Assembly (NCBI GenBank): GCA_937892025.1
Contig: CALAVA010000184.1
Location: 1-8,955 of the forward strand
Reading direction: 5' to 3'
Length of the DNA: 8,955 nt
From: an uncultured Bacteroidales bacterium
Lineage (GTDB): Bacteria > Bacteroidota > Bacteroidia > Bacteroidales > WCHB1-69
Of the stretch, positions 1 through 6,750 are shown piece by piece. The notes under the pieces are model-generated. The model was not told the origin of the DNA and did no database searches. It saw nothing but the letters and a program-made list of their open reading frames with translations. How positions within the stretch are numbered: the stretch's first letter is position 1; every line of letters starts with the position of its first letter. Both the position numbers and the translations under genes were made by a program.

Positions 1-1440
1 GGTGTCTTCATGGCGAAGTAATTCCAGAATAAAATTTATATCGAGATTGTTTTTCAAAATTTCCGCGACTTTGTTATACGAATCATTTTTAACGGTGCTT
101 GTGTCATAAATTGGCCTTTCACCGTGTTTTTTTTCGTGGCGTATTCTGTTCAGCCATTTATTTCTAAATCTGTCATTGTTAAAAACCCCATGCACATAAC
201 TCCCGGCGATCTTAAAATCATCCGTGATAATTCCTTCAGCTTGAGAATTAATTTTAAACAACGGCAAATATTTTTTATTATCGTAACAGCATATGCTTCC
301 GCCGACATGAATTTCATAACCCAAAATTTTCACGCTCAAATCTGAATATAATGAACCTGAAATCTGTGATGTATATTTTGTACCGTCTAATTTAGTTTTA
401 AGTGGCAATAATTCCAAACTTTCGGAGCAATCAACTTCAAGCCCCAAAATTTGAAAGCCTCCGCAAATTCCAAATATGAAACCTGAAAAATTTTTTATTG
501 CGTCAAAAAGCCCGTTAGATTTCAGCCAATGTAAAGCCCTTAACGTATCTTTTGCGCCGGGTAAAATTATCGCGTCAAAAATATTTAAATCGTCTAACCT
601 GTCAATATATGTAATGCTCGTGTCGGGTTCTTTTTCGAATAAATCGATGTCGCTGAAATTTGAAATACCCGGATATTTTATTACGCCTATATTAATTTTG
701 CTGAATTTTTTTTTATCGTTTATGCTCAAAGAGTCCTCGCCGGAGATTGAAACATCTTCAACATACGGCAGAACACCTAAAACTTTTATGCCCGTATAAT
801 TTTCGATCCATTGGACTGCGGGTTTAAATAAATCTATGTCGCCGCGAAATCTGTTAAATATAATTCCCTTCACGCGCTCGCGGTCTTCGCCTAATAATTC
901 CAGCGTCCCAACAACTGCAGCAAGCGAACCGCCCCGATCGACATCAGCCGTTAAAATAACTGGAACATTTGCAAGCCTGGCAATTTTCATATTTACGATT
1001 TCATATTTATTTAAATTTATTTCTGCTGGACTTCCTGCGCCTTCGATTATTACGGCTTCAAAATTATTTTTTATGATGTTTAATGAATCTTTAACGGCTT
1101 TTATTCCGTAAGTTTGAGTAAAATTTTTATAATAATTTTTTTCGGCCGGCTTGTTAAAAAATTTTCCGTTTAAAATTATATCGGAGCTACTGTTATTATT
1201 TGGCTTAAGTAAAATAGGATTCATAAAATATTCTGGTCTTAATCCTGCAGCTTCGGCCTGAACTGCTTGAGCTATGCTGATTTCGCAACCGTCATGCGTA
1301 ACAAATGAATTATTAGACATATTTTGAGATTTATACGGACAAATTTTTATGCCCATTTGATGAAATAATCTACATAATCCAGTAACTATAAAACTTTTCC
1401 CGGAGTTGCTTGAAGTCCCTTGAATCATTATGCCTTTCAT
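1..1440 (-). CDS. cobQ: Cobyric acid synthase CobQ/CbiP (3' end outside window)
   Basis: This enzyme amidates adenosylcobyrinic acid a,c-diamide at four side chains to give adenosylcobyric acid, using ATP and glutamine, in late cobalamin synthesis in the cytoplasm. Reading the minus strand from ATG at 1440 gives 480 open codons to the left edge with no stop. The N-terminal synthetase domain shows the P-loop GTSSNSGKS (residues 8-16), then YKSQNMSNNS (36-45), MNPILLKP (73-80), EGAGSPAEINL (133-143) and DVDRGG (166-171), all typical of CobQ. The C-terminal class I glutamine amidotransferase domain has the nucleophile Cys326 in GICGG, GYEIHVG (374-380) and the catalytic His417 in SYVHGVF. The family is usually about 490-510 residues, so only a short tail should be missing. 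It starts 16 nt after the upstream cobD-like gene and is probably co-transcribed with it. The protein is rich in Asn, Lys and Ile. Identity is firm; the source lineage of this part is uncertain. Confidence 0.95.
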   Translation of the reverse strand, partial: MKGIMIQGTSSNSGKSFIVTGLCRLFHQMGIKICPYKSQNMSNNSFVTHDGCEISIAQAVQAEAAGLRPEYFMNPILLKPNNNSSSDIILNGKFFNKPAEKNYYKNFTQTYGIKAVKDSLNIIKNNFEAVIIEGAGSPAEINLNKYEIVNMKIARLANVPVILTADVDRGGSLAAVVGTLELLGEDRERVKGIIFNRFRGDIDLFKPAVQWIENYTGIKVLGVLPYVEDVSISGEDSLSINDKKKFSKINIGVIKYPGISNFSDIDLFEKEPDTSITYIDRLDDLNIFDAIILPGAKDTLRALHWLKSNGLFDAIKNFSGFIFGICGGFQILGLEVDCSESLELLPLKTKLDGTKYTSQISGSLYSDLSVKILGYEIHVGGSICCYDNKKYLPLFKINSQAEGIITDDFKIAGSYVHGVFNNDRFRNKWLNRIRHEKKHGERPIYDTSTVKNDSYNKVAEILKNNLDINFILELLRHEDT

Positions 1441-1456
1441 GATTAGTAATTGTACA

Positions 1457-2230
1457 CTATTTTTTATTTAAAATGCCCGTAAATAATTTATTTTCATTTG
1501 GAAATCTTGTTGCGATTCGTATATATTTGCCGTTGAGTCCTGGAAAATTTCTTGTGTGCCTTACGACTATGCCGAATTTTAATAATTTACGAATTAAATT
1601 TAAATCGTCATCAACCTTCAATAAAAAATAATGCACATCGCTTTTTATAATTTCATGGCCGGAAGCTAGCAATAAATTTATAAATTCCGGAGTATATTTT
1701 TTATAAAATTTTCGGGTGTTATTATAAAAATTATCATCGCTTAAAAATTTAAATGCCAATTCCTGCGCAATATTATTAACGCTCCAAGACGGTTGCAGCA
1801 TTTTCAGTTTAAATATTAAATTTTCGTCAGCAATTAAATAACCGATCCGCACGCCACTCAAGTGAAAAATTTTTGTAAGCGATCTCAAAATTATTATATT
1901 TTCAAAATTCTTAACCGGTTCAGGCTCATGATTTAATAAAAAATCTTTATATGCTTCGTCAATTATAAAATTTATATTTGGATTTGAGCGAGCAATATTA
2001 TAAATTTCAGGGATATATTTACCGGTTGGGTTATTAGGATTTGAAATTATTACGGCATTAAAATTATTTATCTCGTTTAAATTATAAAAATCCTGAGCGT
2101 TATAAAAAGCGCGTTTATATTCCGAATAATTTGGCTGTAAAATTCCAACGTGATCATTAAAAATTCTGGATAATAAATATATTGCTTCATTTGAGCCGTT
2201 TACAAATAAAATATTTTCCATAATATTCAT
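1457..2230 (-). pseudogene. cobD: CobD/HisC-like PLP-dependent threonine-phosphate decarboxylase or aminotransferase, N-terminally truncated
   Basis: This is a fold-type I PLP enzyme. Beside cobQ the best reading is L-threonine-O-3-phosphate decarboxylase, which makes aminopropanol phosphate for the cobalamin nucleotide loop; histidinol-phosphate aminotransferase is the close alternative. The 257 residues contain NGSNEAIY (11-18), normally about 80-100 residues into the protein, then NPNNPTG (64-70), DEAY (91-94), the PLP lysine K120 in SLTK, R128 in GVRIGY and the C-terminal substrate arginine region RHTRNF...YIRIATR (224-242). The ending resembles CobD more than HisC. Full-length members are about 350-360 residues, so the N-terminal arm and first substrate-binding segment are missing. 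In the same frame upstream there are only nine codons before a stop at 2255-2257, and those lie mainly inside the MATE gene. The ATG at 2230 is merely the first one left. The product is probably non-functional if the junction is real; the gene may be whole in the organism if the junction is an assembly error. Confidence 0.8.
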
Positions 2231-2235
2231 AGTAA

Positions 2236-3603
2236 TTATTGTTTGTTGATCATTTTAGTCATTTGTTTAATATTGAAAATCAATATAGATATAGCAAAGA
2301 TAGATGAGGCGAGGTCTGCAAGCGGTAAGGAAAACCACACTCCATTTATTCCAAAATATCTTGGTAGTATTAACAAAGCGGGAATCAAACATAAAACTTG
2401 TCTTGATAAGGAAAGAAAGATGGAAATTTTAGGTTTGCCCACCGCTTGAAAAAAGTTAGAAGCCACAATTTGAGCCCCAACCATTGGAAACATCAGAATG
2501 GTAATTTTCATGCCGTGAGCTGTAAGTCTTATCAATTCTTTGTCAGAGGTGAATGCTCTTGATAGTTGTTCGGGAAAAATCATGCCTATCAAAAATCCGA
2601 AAGTGGTAACACAAGTTGCAAAAAACAAAGAATATTTTAATGTAGTGAGTACTCTGTCATAATATTTTGCTCCATAATTGTATCCTGCAATAGGTTGCAT
2701 ACCCAAATTAAACCCAAACACTAACATTACAATTAATCCAACTATACTATTGACAATGCCGTAAGCCCCAACAGCAAAAACTCCGCCATATTTGATGAGG
2801 CTTTTGTTGAGAATGATAACAATAATACAAGAACAGAAATTCACCAAAAAAGAGGACATGCCCATGGTTATAATTTTTCCAAGTATAGACCATTTAATGG
2901 CAAGATAGCGTTTTCTAAAATAGATACTATTGTTTTTGTTCAAATAATGGACAATCACACGAATGGTTCCTATTATTTGCGATAAAACGGTTGCCCATGC
3001 TGCCCCTTTTATTCCCCAGTGAAAAACAAAAATAAACAAAGGCGCCAATATCAAATTGCAAACTACGGTAATCAATGTGGTAACCATTGCTTTTATAGGA
3101 TAGCCAGAGGCTCTCATCATATTGTTTAACCCAATATACAAATGTGTAAAGATATTCCCCAATAGAATAATTTGCATAAAGTCTTTTGCATAAGGAAGCG
3201 TATCTTGAGTTGCTCCAAAAGCCAATAATAGTGGATTGAGAAAAATTAAGCCTAAAGTAGTGATAACCAAACCAATGATAATATTTATTGTAAAGGCATT
3301 TCCTAAAAAACGCATGGCTGAAGCCGTTTTTTTTTCTCCCAAGCGAATAGAAATCATGGTAGAGGCCCCAGAACTTACTAAGGCGCCAAAGGCAGCAGAA
3401 AGATTCATCAGAGGAAAAGTAATTGCCAAACCCGAAATGGCCAAAGGACCAACACCTTGACCTATAAATATGCGGTCTATTATATTGTACAAAGAGGCAA
3501 CGCTCATTGCTAAAATAGCGGGCAATGAGTATGAAAAAAGCAATTTTGCAATATTGTCTTTTCCCAACTGGTCTGTTTTTGTTATTTTTGCCTTTATTTG
3601 CAT
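2236..3603 (-). CDS. MATE family efflux transporter (MepA/NorM type)
   Basis: This is an inner-membrane antiporter of the multidrug and toxic compound extrusion family, which exports cationic drugs or metabolites in exchange for Na+ or H+. The 455-residue length is standard. After a polar N-terminus of about 20 residues it shows the family signature around SYSLPAILAMSVASLYNIID (24-43) and FIGQGVGPLAISGLAITFP (47-65), then about twelve hydrophobic segments in two halves, with FGFNLGMQPIAGYNYGAKYY (296-315) marking the second half. The start at 3603 is supported by the conserved spacing to the first membrane helix and by a promoter-like box just upstream. The substrate cannot be read from the sequence. 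It is transcribed away from the IS30 remnant and fabH. Its stop codon is followed immediately by the truncated cobD-like sequence, with no terminator or spacer, which is odd for an otherwise intact gene. Confidence 0.93.
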   Translation of the reverse strand: MQIKAKITKTDQLGKDNIAKLLFSYSLPAILAMSVASLYNIIDRIFIGQGVGPLAISGLAITFPLMNLSAAFGALVSSGASTMISIRLGEKKTASAMRFLGNAFTINIIIGLVITTLGLIFLNPLLLAFGATQDTLPYAKDFMQIILLGNIFTHLYIGLNNMMRASGYPIKAMVTTLITVVCNLILAPLFIFVFHWGIKGAAWATVLSQIIGTIRVIVHYLNKNNSIYFRKRYLAIKWSILGKIITMGMSSFLVNFCSCIIVIILNKSLIKYGGVFAVGAYGIVNSIVGLIVMLVFGFNLGMQPIAGYNYGAKYYDRVLTTLKYSLFFATCVTTFGFLIGMIFPEQLSRAFTSDKELIRLTAHGMKITILMFPMVGAQIVASNFFQAVGKPKISIFLSLSRQVLCLIPALLILPRYFGINGVWFSLPLADLASSIFAISILIFNIKQMTKMINKQ

Positions 3604-3619
3604 CTCTTTTTTGAGCGTG

Positions 3620-3627
3620 TAAAGGTA
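3620..3627 (-). promoter_or_regulatory. Possible Bacteroidetes-type -7 box of the MATE gene
   Basis: On the minus strand the sequence reads TACCTTTA, one mismatch from the Bacteroidetes -7 consensus TAnnTTTG. It lies 16 nt before the MATE start codon, which would give a leader of about 10 nt. A T-rich stretch lies at about the right distance upstream, but no clear TTG -33 core is visible. This rests on motif and position alone. Confidence 0.35.
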
Positions 3628-3635
3628 CTATTTTT

Positions 3636-4022
3636 TTGTCAGAAAAAAGGATTTTTTTGTTAGCACAAATGATGTATAGATTCAAGTGGCAAATGGTTCA
3701 AACTTACAATCGTACAATGTCGCAAAAGGTGTTGTATATCTTCAACTTGGAAAGTTATAAAAGCGGGGAGTTCGCCAAGCACAAGCTGATTTCCAAGATG
3801 TTAAAGGCTCCCGTATTCTTCACCGACCCTTATTCCTCTTGGCAGAAAGGCTCTGTGGAGAACACCAACAAACTTATTAGACAGTATATACACAAATCAA
3901 TGGATATCAAACAATTATCACATAATAAACTGCTGGTTATTCAGAATATGTTGAACTACAGACCGCGAAAAGTGCTTTTTTTTAATTTTCCTGCCTATAT
4001 TTTTTATAACTTTGCCACTTAA
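3636..4022 (+). pseudogene. IS30-family transposase, C-terminal remnant
   Basis: This is an open frame of 128 codons whose right part, from about 3726, matches the end of the DDE integrase core of IS30-type transposases. It shows GEFAKH (44-49), DPYSSWQKGSVENTN (64-78) containing the catalytic Glu75, LIRQY (80-84) and NYRPRKVL (107-114) with a nearby proline. Full IS30 transposases are about 310-390 residues with an N-terminal helix-turn-helix, so two thirds or more is missing. The second catalytic aspartate, normally in DNGxEFA, is gone: the frame reads YKSGEFA. The first roughly 30 residues show no family resemblance. I therefore call it a dead remnant. The usual terminal inverted repeats and the other half of the element could not be found nearby. 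It sits between the divergent MATE gene and fabH and marks past insertion and deletion there. Confidence 0.82.
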
Positions 4023-4037
4023 ATCTATAAAACTATA

Positions 4038-4063
4038 AAACGTAAAAAAAATTTTTTACGTTT
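4038..4063. repeat. Perfect 12-bp inverted repeat with 2-nt centre
   Basis: The left arm AAACGTAAAAAA (4038-4049) and right arm TTTTTTACGTTT (4052-4063) are exact reverse complements around AA. The next base pair outward does not match. The element lies 16 nt after the transposase remnant stop and ends 13 nt before the -7 box of fabH, so its right arm covers the expected -33 region. It could be an operator for a dimeric regulator, a terminator hairpin for transcription arriving from the left (A- and T-rich, weak), or an end of the lost insertion sequence. The sequence alone does not decide. Confidence 0.7.
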
Positions 4064-4083
4064 AAATAAATTGTGTACCTTTG
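4052..4083 (+). promoter_or_regulatory. Bacteroidetes-type promoter of fabH
   Basis: TACCTTTG at 4076-4083 is an exact match to the Bacteroidetes primary sigma -7 box TAnnTTTG. About 18 nt upstream lies a T-rich stretch ending TTTACG, in the place of the -33 element. Transcription would start about 5-8 nt downstream, giving a leader of roughly 20-25 nt before the ATG at 4112. The leader is A-rich, without a clear Shine-Dalgarno sequence, as is usual in this phylum. Confidence 0.65.
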
Positions 4084-4111
4084 CAAATTCTTTTCTTTAT
4101 TAAGATAAAAA

Positions 4112-5101
4112 ATGAGTAAAATTCATGCAATAATAACTGGCGTTGAGGCTTTTATTCCTGAATATATCCTTACAAACGAGGAATTGAGTCGTATGGTGGA
4201 CACTTCTGATGAATGGATTATGACCCGTATAGGGATAAAAGAAAGACATATTTTAAAAGATAAGGACAAAGCCTCTTCAGATATGGGTGCAAAAGCCGTA
4301 GAACGATTATTAGAAAAGACAAATACAAAGCCAGAAGAAGTTGATTTTTTGCTATGTGCAACCGTTACCCCAGACATGCAATTTCCTGCAACGGCAAATA
4401 TCATAGCCGACAAAGTTGGTATAAAAAATGGATTTGGTTATGATATAAATGCAGGCTGTTCAGGCTTTTTATTTGCTTTGGCCTCTGCCTCCAAATGGGT
4501 AGAAACGGGTACTTGTAAAAAAGTGATTGTGGTAGGGACAGAAAAAATGTCCACCATTGTTAATTATGAAGATAGAGCCGTTTGTCCTATCTTTGGAGAT
4601 GCTGCAGCGGCTATTATGTTGGAACCTTCTACAGAGCCATACGGTGTAATGGATTGTCTTTTGCGTTCTGATGGAATGGGCAGAAAACACCTCCACCAAA
4701 AAGCAGGTGGCTCATTAAAACCGCCTACACACGAAACCATTGACGCTAAAGAACATTATATCTATCAAGAAGGACCTGCTGTATATAAACATGCCGTGAT
4801 AGATATGTATGAGATAACCAAAGAACTTTGTCAAAAAAACAACTTAAAAACAGAAGATATAAATTGGGTTGTGCCTCATCAAGCCAACAAAAGAATCATT
4901 GATTCGGTTACGCAAAGATTAGGTGTTCCACCTGAAAGAGTCATGATAAATATTCAAAAATATGGCAATACCACCGCTGCTACTCTTCCCCTTTGTTTGT
5001 GGGAATGGGAAAAACAACTCAAAAAAGGTGATAATCTTATTTTGACCACATTTGGAGCAGGGTTTACATGGGGAGCCATTTGGGTAAAATGGGCTTATTA
5101 A
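4112..5101 (+). CDS. fabH: Beta-ketoacyl-ACP synthase III (FabH)
   Basis: FabH starts type II fatty acid synthesis in the cytoplasm by condensing an acyl-CoA primer (acetyl-CoA or branched-chain acyl-CoA) with malonyl-ACP, releasing CO2. The 329-residue length fits the family (about 317-335). The catalytic triad is complete: Cys116 in NAGCSGF, His256 in VPHQAN and Asn286 in KYGNTTAA. Other landmarks are TSDEWI...RIGIKERH (31-46), FGDAAAA (161-167) and the C-terminal GAGFTWGA (315-322). The ATG at 4112 puts the first strand (IHAIITGVEAFIPE) where FabH proteins begin. It has its own promoter and a strong hairpin after the stop, so it is probably transcribed alone. The rpmF and plsX genes that often precede fabH are absent; a dead transposase lies there instead. 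Primer preference cannot be read safely from the sequence. Confidence 0.96.
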   Translation: MSKIHAIITGVEAFIPEYILTNEELSRMVDTSDEWIMTRIGIKERHILKDKDKASSDMGAKAVERLLEKTNTKPEEVDFLLCATVTPDMQFPATANIIADKVGIKNGFGYDINAGCSGFLFALASASKWVETGTCKKVIVVGTEKMSTIVNYEDRAVCPIFGDAAAAIMLEPSTEPYGVMDCLLRSDGMGRKHLHQKAGGSLKPPTHETIDAKEHYIYQEGPAVYKHAVIDMYEITKELCQKNNLKTEDINWVVPHQANKRIIDSVTQRLGVPPERVMINIQKYGNTTAATLPLCLWEWEKQLKKGDNLILTTFGAGFTWGAIWVKWAY

Positions 5102-5117
5102 GGTGAGTTTTATAAGC

Positions 5118-5159
5118 AAAAAGAGGTATGATGAACAAATGTTTATCGTACCTCTTTTT
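5118..5159. terminator. Bidirectional intrinsic terminator between converging fabH and hydrolase genes
   Basis: AAAAAGAGGTA (5118-5128) pairs exactly with TACCTCTTTTT (5149-5159). The stem continues inward with two G-T pairs to a total of about 19 bp around the loop AAAT (5137-5140). On the plus strand a run of T follows the GAGGTA stem, serving fabH, whose stop is 16 nt upstream. On the minus strand the matching A/T tail serves the hydrolase, whose TAA stop (5158-5160) lies inside the base of the hairpin. Confidence 0.88.
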
Positions 5160-6558
5160 ATTTATATTTTAATATCCAATCTTTTAACATTGTTAAAACA
5201 TCAAAGGCAATAGTTTCTGAAATATTGGCATATTCTTTCATTGTCCCTGTCGTCGCATTTTGGAAAAGATGATTTTTGTTATTTAAAGTAATTAAAGAAA
5301 ACCACACATCATTTGCCGATAAACAATCGAACATCAAATCATTATTTGTTTTTGATGGCACTTGACAATCAATACTTCCATAAAGGGAAAAAATAGGTAT
5401 TTTTTTGTTTTTCAAATAATCAGATGGGTTAATTGTTAAAAATGTCTGAAACCAAGGACTTAAACAAGGGAAAATATCTCTAAAGGGGACAAAATTTTTC
5501 CACAAAGCAAGTTCTATATCATTTTCAGGTAAGTTTTGTTTGTGTTTATCAAGTTCCTCATCTATTTTTATGAGTATAGAATCTTTATGTTTCAGTAGCA
5601 TATCAAGCAAAAAACGTTCTTGATTGGCAAGTGCTTGAGCGTATATTTCGTCCAAGCCACTCGCAAGAGCAGCATAATATACTTGAGAGACAATCAAACT
5701 ATCTCCTTTTTGAGCAGGAGCAGCCAAAAGGGCAGCAAAAGAAAGTTTTGTTTTAGGCTTTGCGGCTAACATGGCGGCAATAATTCCACCTTCACTATGT
5801 CCGAGAATCCCTACTTTTTTAAATCGTTTGTCTTTTTTTAAGAAATCAACAGCGGCTTGAGCATCCTCAGCAAAATCAAAGGTTGTCGCTGAAAGATAAT
5901 TTCCTTTAGATTGACCGACACCTCGTTTATCATAACGCAAAACGGCAATACCATTCTTGGTAAACATATCTGCAATAACGGCAAAAGGCTTGTGCTCAAA
6001 AATGGTTTCATCTCTATCTTGAGGACCAGACCCTGCCACCAAGACAACCGCAATGCCTTGTTGATAGTTTTTAGGTATGGTCAGCGTACCCGAAAGGTTT
6101 ATTTTTGCTTTTTTATTGGTAAAAACAACCTCTTCTATATCATAATCAAAGGGAGGTTGAGGAGTTTGTGGGCGATAAAGACGTGGCAAAGAGTCTATGT
6201 GCGTAAAACGCAATGGGACAACTTGGCCTTGCTTGAAAGTACCTATTATAGAAGAATTGGAATCTACAAATTGTCCTTTAAATTGAAAACCATAGGTTTT
6301 AGATGAAAAAAGGAGACTATCTTCTTTTATCTGAAATGATTTAATCGGAATCGGTGTCCTTGATTGGTCAATACTATACATATTGAGTGTCATTTCATTC
6401 TGATAATTGGACTCAAAATGTAAGATAATTTTTAAGTCTTGAGTATATGTTTTAATGGTATCTATCCAATATCCGGTCCATTTGTTTTGCCCTTGACAGA
6501 AGTTTAAACCCAACAAAAGGGCAAAAATAAGCCCAAATTGCTTATGCCAACTTTTCAT
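5158..6558 (-). CDS. Secreted alpha/beta hydrolase with N-terminal beta domain
   Basis: This is a serine hydrolase of the alpha/beta fold (S33/dienelactone-hydrolase-like), probably an esterase or peptidase; the substrate is unknown. From Met at 6558 it has 466 residues. A signal peptide (positive KSWHKQ, then a hydrophobic stretch ending about residue 22-24) indicates export to the periplasm. Residues of about 25-120 form a beta-rich lead domain of the kind seen before this hydrolase in Bacteroidetes. The hydrolase core follows, with VVLVAGSGPQDRDE, RYDKRGVGQS, the nucleophile Ser255 in GHSEGG, Asp397 in YGSIDCQVP and His430 in NKNHLF, a full triad. The frame is open to 6600, but those extra 14 codons lie in the upstream zinc-ribbon gene and would spoil the signal peptide, so 6558 is preferred. 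The first 17 nt overlap the zinc-ribbon gene, which indicates coupled translation. The stop lies in the terminator shared with fabH. Confidence 0.9.
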   Translation of the reverse strand: MKSWHKQFGLIFALLLGLNFCQGQNKWTGYWIDTIKTYTQDLKIILHFESNYQNEMTLNMYSIDQSRTPIPIKSFQIKEDSLLFSSKTYGFQFKGQFVDSNSSIIGTFKQGQVVPLRFTHIDSLPRLYRPQTPQPPFDYDIEEVVFTNKKAKINLSGTLTIPKNYQQGIAVVLVAGSGPQDRDETIFEHKPFAVIADMFTKNGIAVLRYDKRGVGQSKGNYLSATTFDFAEDAQAAVDFLKKDKRFKKVGILGHSEGGIIAAMLAAKPKTKLSFAALLAAPAQKGDSLIVSQVYYAALASGLDEIYAQALANQERFLLDMLLKHKDSILIKIDEELDKHKQNLPENDIELALWKNFVPFRDIFPCLSPWFQTFLTINPSDYLKNKKIPIFSLYGSIDCQVPSKTNNDLMFDCLSANDVWFSLITLNNKNHLFQNATTGTMKEYANISETIAFDVLTMLKDWILKYK

Positions 6559-6691
6559 ATTCTCGCAAGCCACAAAGAGGACAAACTGGCAAAACATCAT
6601 TGTCTGACTTCAACACAACAATATAAGCACATTTTACACATTTGTAAGTGCCTTTTCCTGGTTTCTCTCCTGATTTATATAAACTTACCAT
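6542..6691 (-). CDS. Small zinc-ribbon (rubredoxin-like) protein, 49 residues
   Basis: A short gene read from ATG at 6691 to TAA at 6542-6544. Two knuckles, CVKC (Cys18, Cys21) and CPLC (Cys37, Cys40), are spaced 15 residues apart. They are preceded by GKGTYK and joined by a stretch ending NDVLPV, the pattern of small single-domain zinc ribbons in which an aromatic residue precedes the first CxxC and LPxCPxCG forms the second. The four cysteines probably hold Zn(II), or Fe in a rubredoxin-like site; the spacing is shorter than in true rubredoxins and the aromatic core is poor, so zinc is more likely. The role is unknown. It overlaps the hydrolase start by 17 nt in another frame and starts 59 nt after the M16 peptidase stop, so it is likely to be in the same operon. 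The intact frame, the matched cysteine pairs and the overlap make chance unlikely. Confidence 0.82.
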   Translation of the reverse strand: MVSLYKSGEKPGKGTYKCVKCAYIVVLKSDNDVLPVCPLCGLREYEKLA

Positions 6692-6750
6692 AATTTGAAA
6701 TTTTAAATAAAAAACGCAAAAGCATGTGTGTTTATTGTACTGCGACTTTA

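Noticed and set aside
124..1111. Three plus-strand frames of 73-107 codons at 124-345, 476-799 and 836-1111
   Set aside because: They lie opposite cobQ, which is open along its whole length with all family motifs, and their products resemble nothing.
2231..2260. Cobalamin riboswitch before the cobD-cobQ pair
   Set aside because: The upstream region is missing; the sequence there is MATE coding DNA with no B12-box.
2927..3685. Long minus-strand frame of 252 codons overlapping the MATE gene
   Set aside because: It is a frame-shifted shadow of the MATE coding sequence, with a Cys/Tyr/Phe/Ser-rich product and no family features, while the MATE frame is clear.
5911..6306. Plus-strand frame of 131 codons
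   Set aside because: It is antisense to the hydrolase core with its complete catalytic triad; no signals of its own.
6536..6558. Possible lipoprotein signal on the hydrolase
   Set aside because: The residues before the cysteine are LNF, which does not fit the lipobox (Leu-Ala/Ser-Gly/Ala-Cys), so an ordinary signal peptide is more likely.
6559..6600. Longer hydrolase start at 6600
   Set aside because: The additional 14 residues are the zinc-ribbon coding region read in another frame and would put a second hydrophobic cysteine-rich stretch before a good signal peptide.
6692..6750. Possible terminator or promoter between the M16 peptidase and zinc-ribbon genes
   Set aside because: Only a 4-bp stem (CGCA/TGCG) with a long loop precedes six T on the minus strand, and the nearest -7-like box, TGCTTTTG, breaks the TA of the consensus. 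Neither is convincing.
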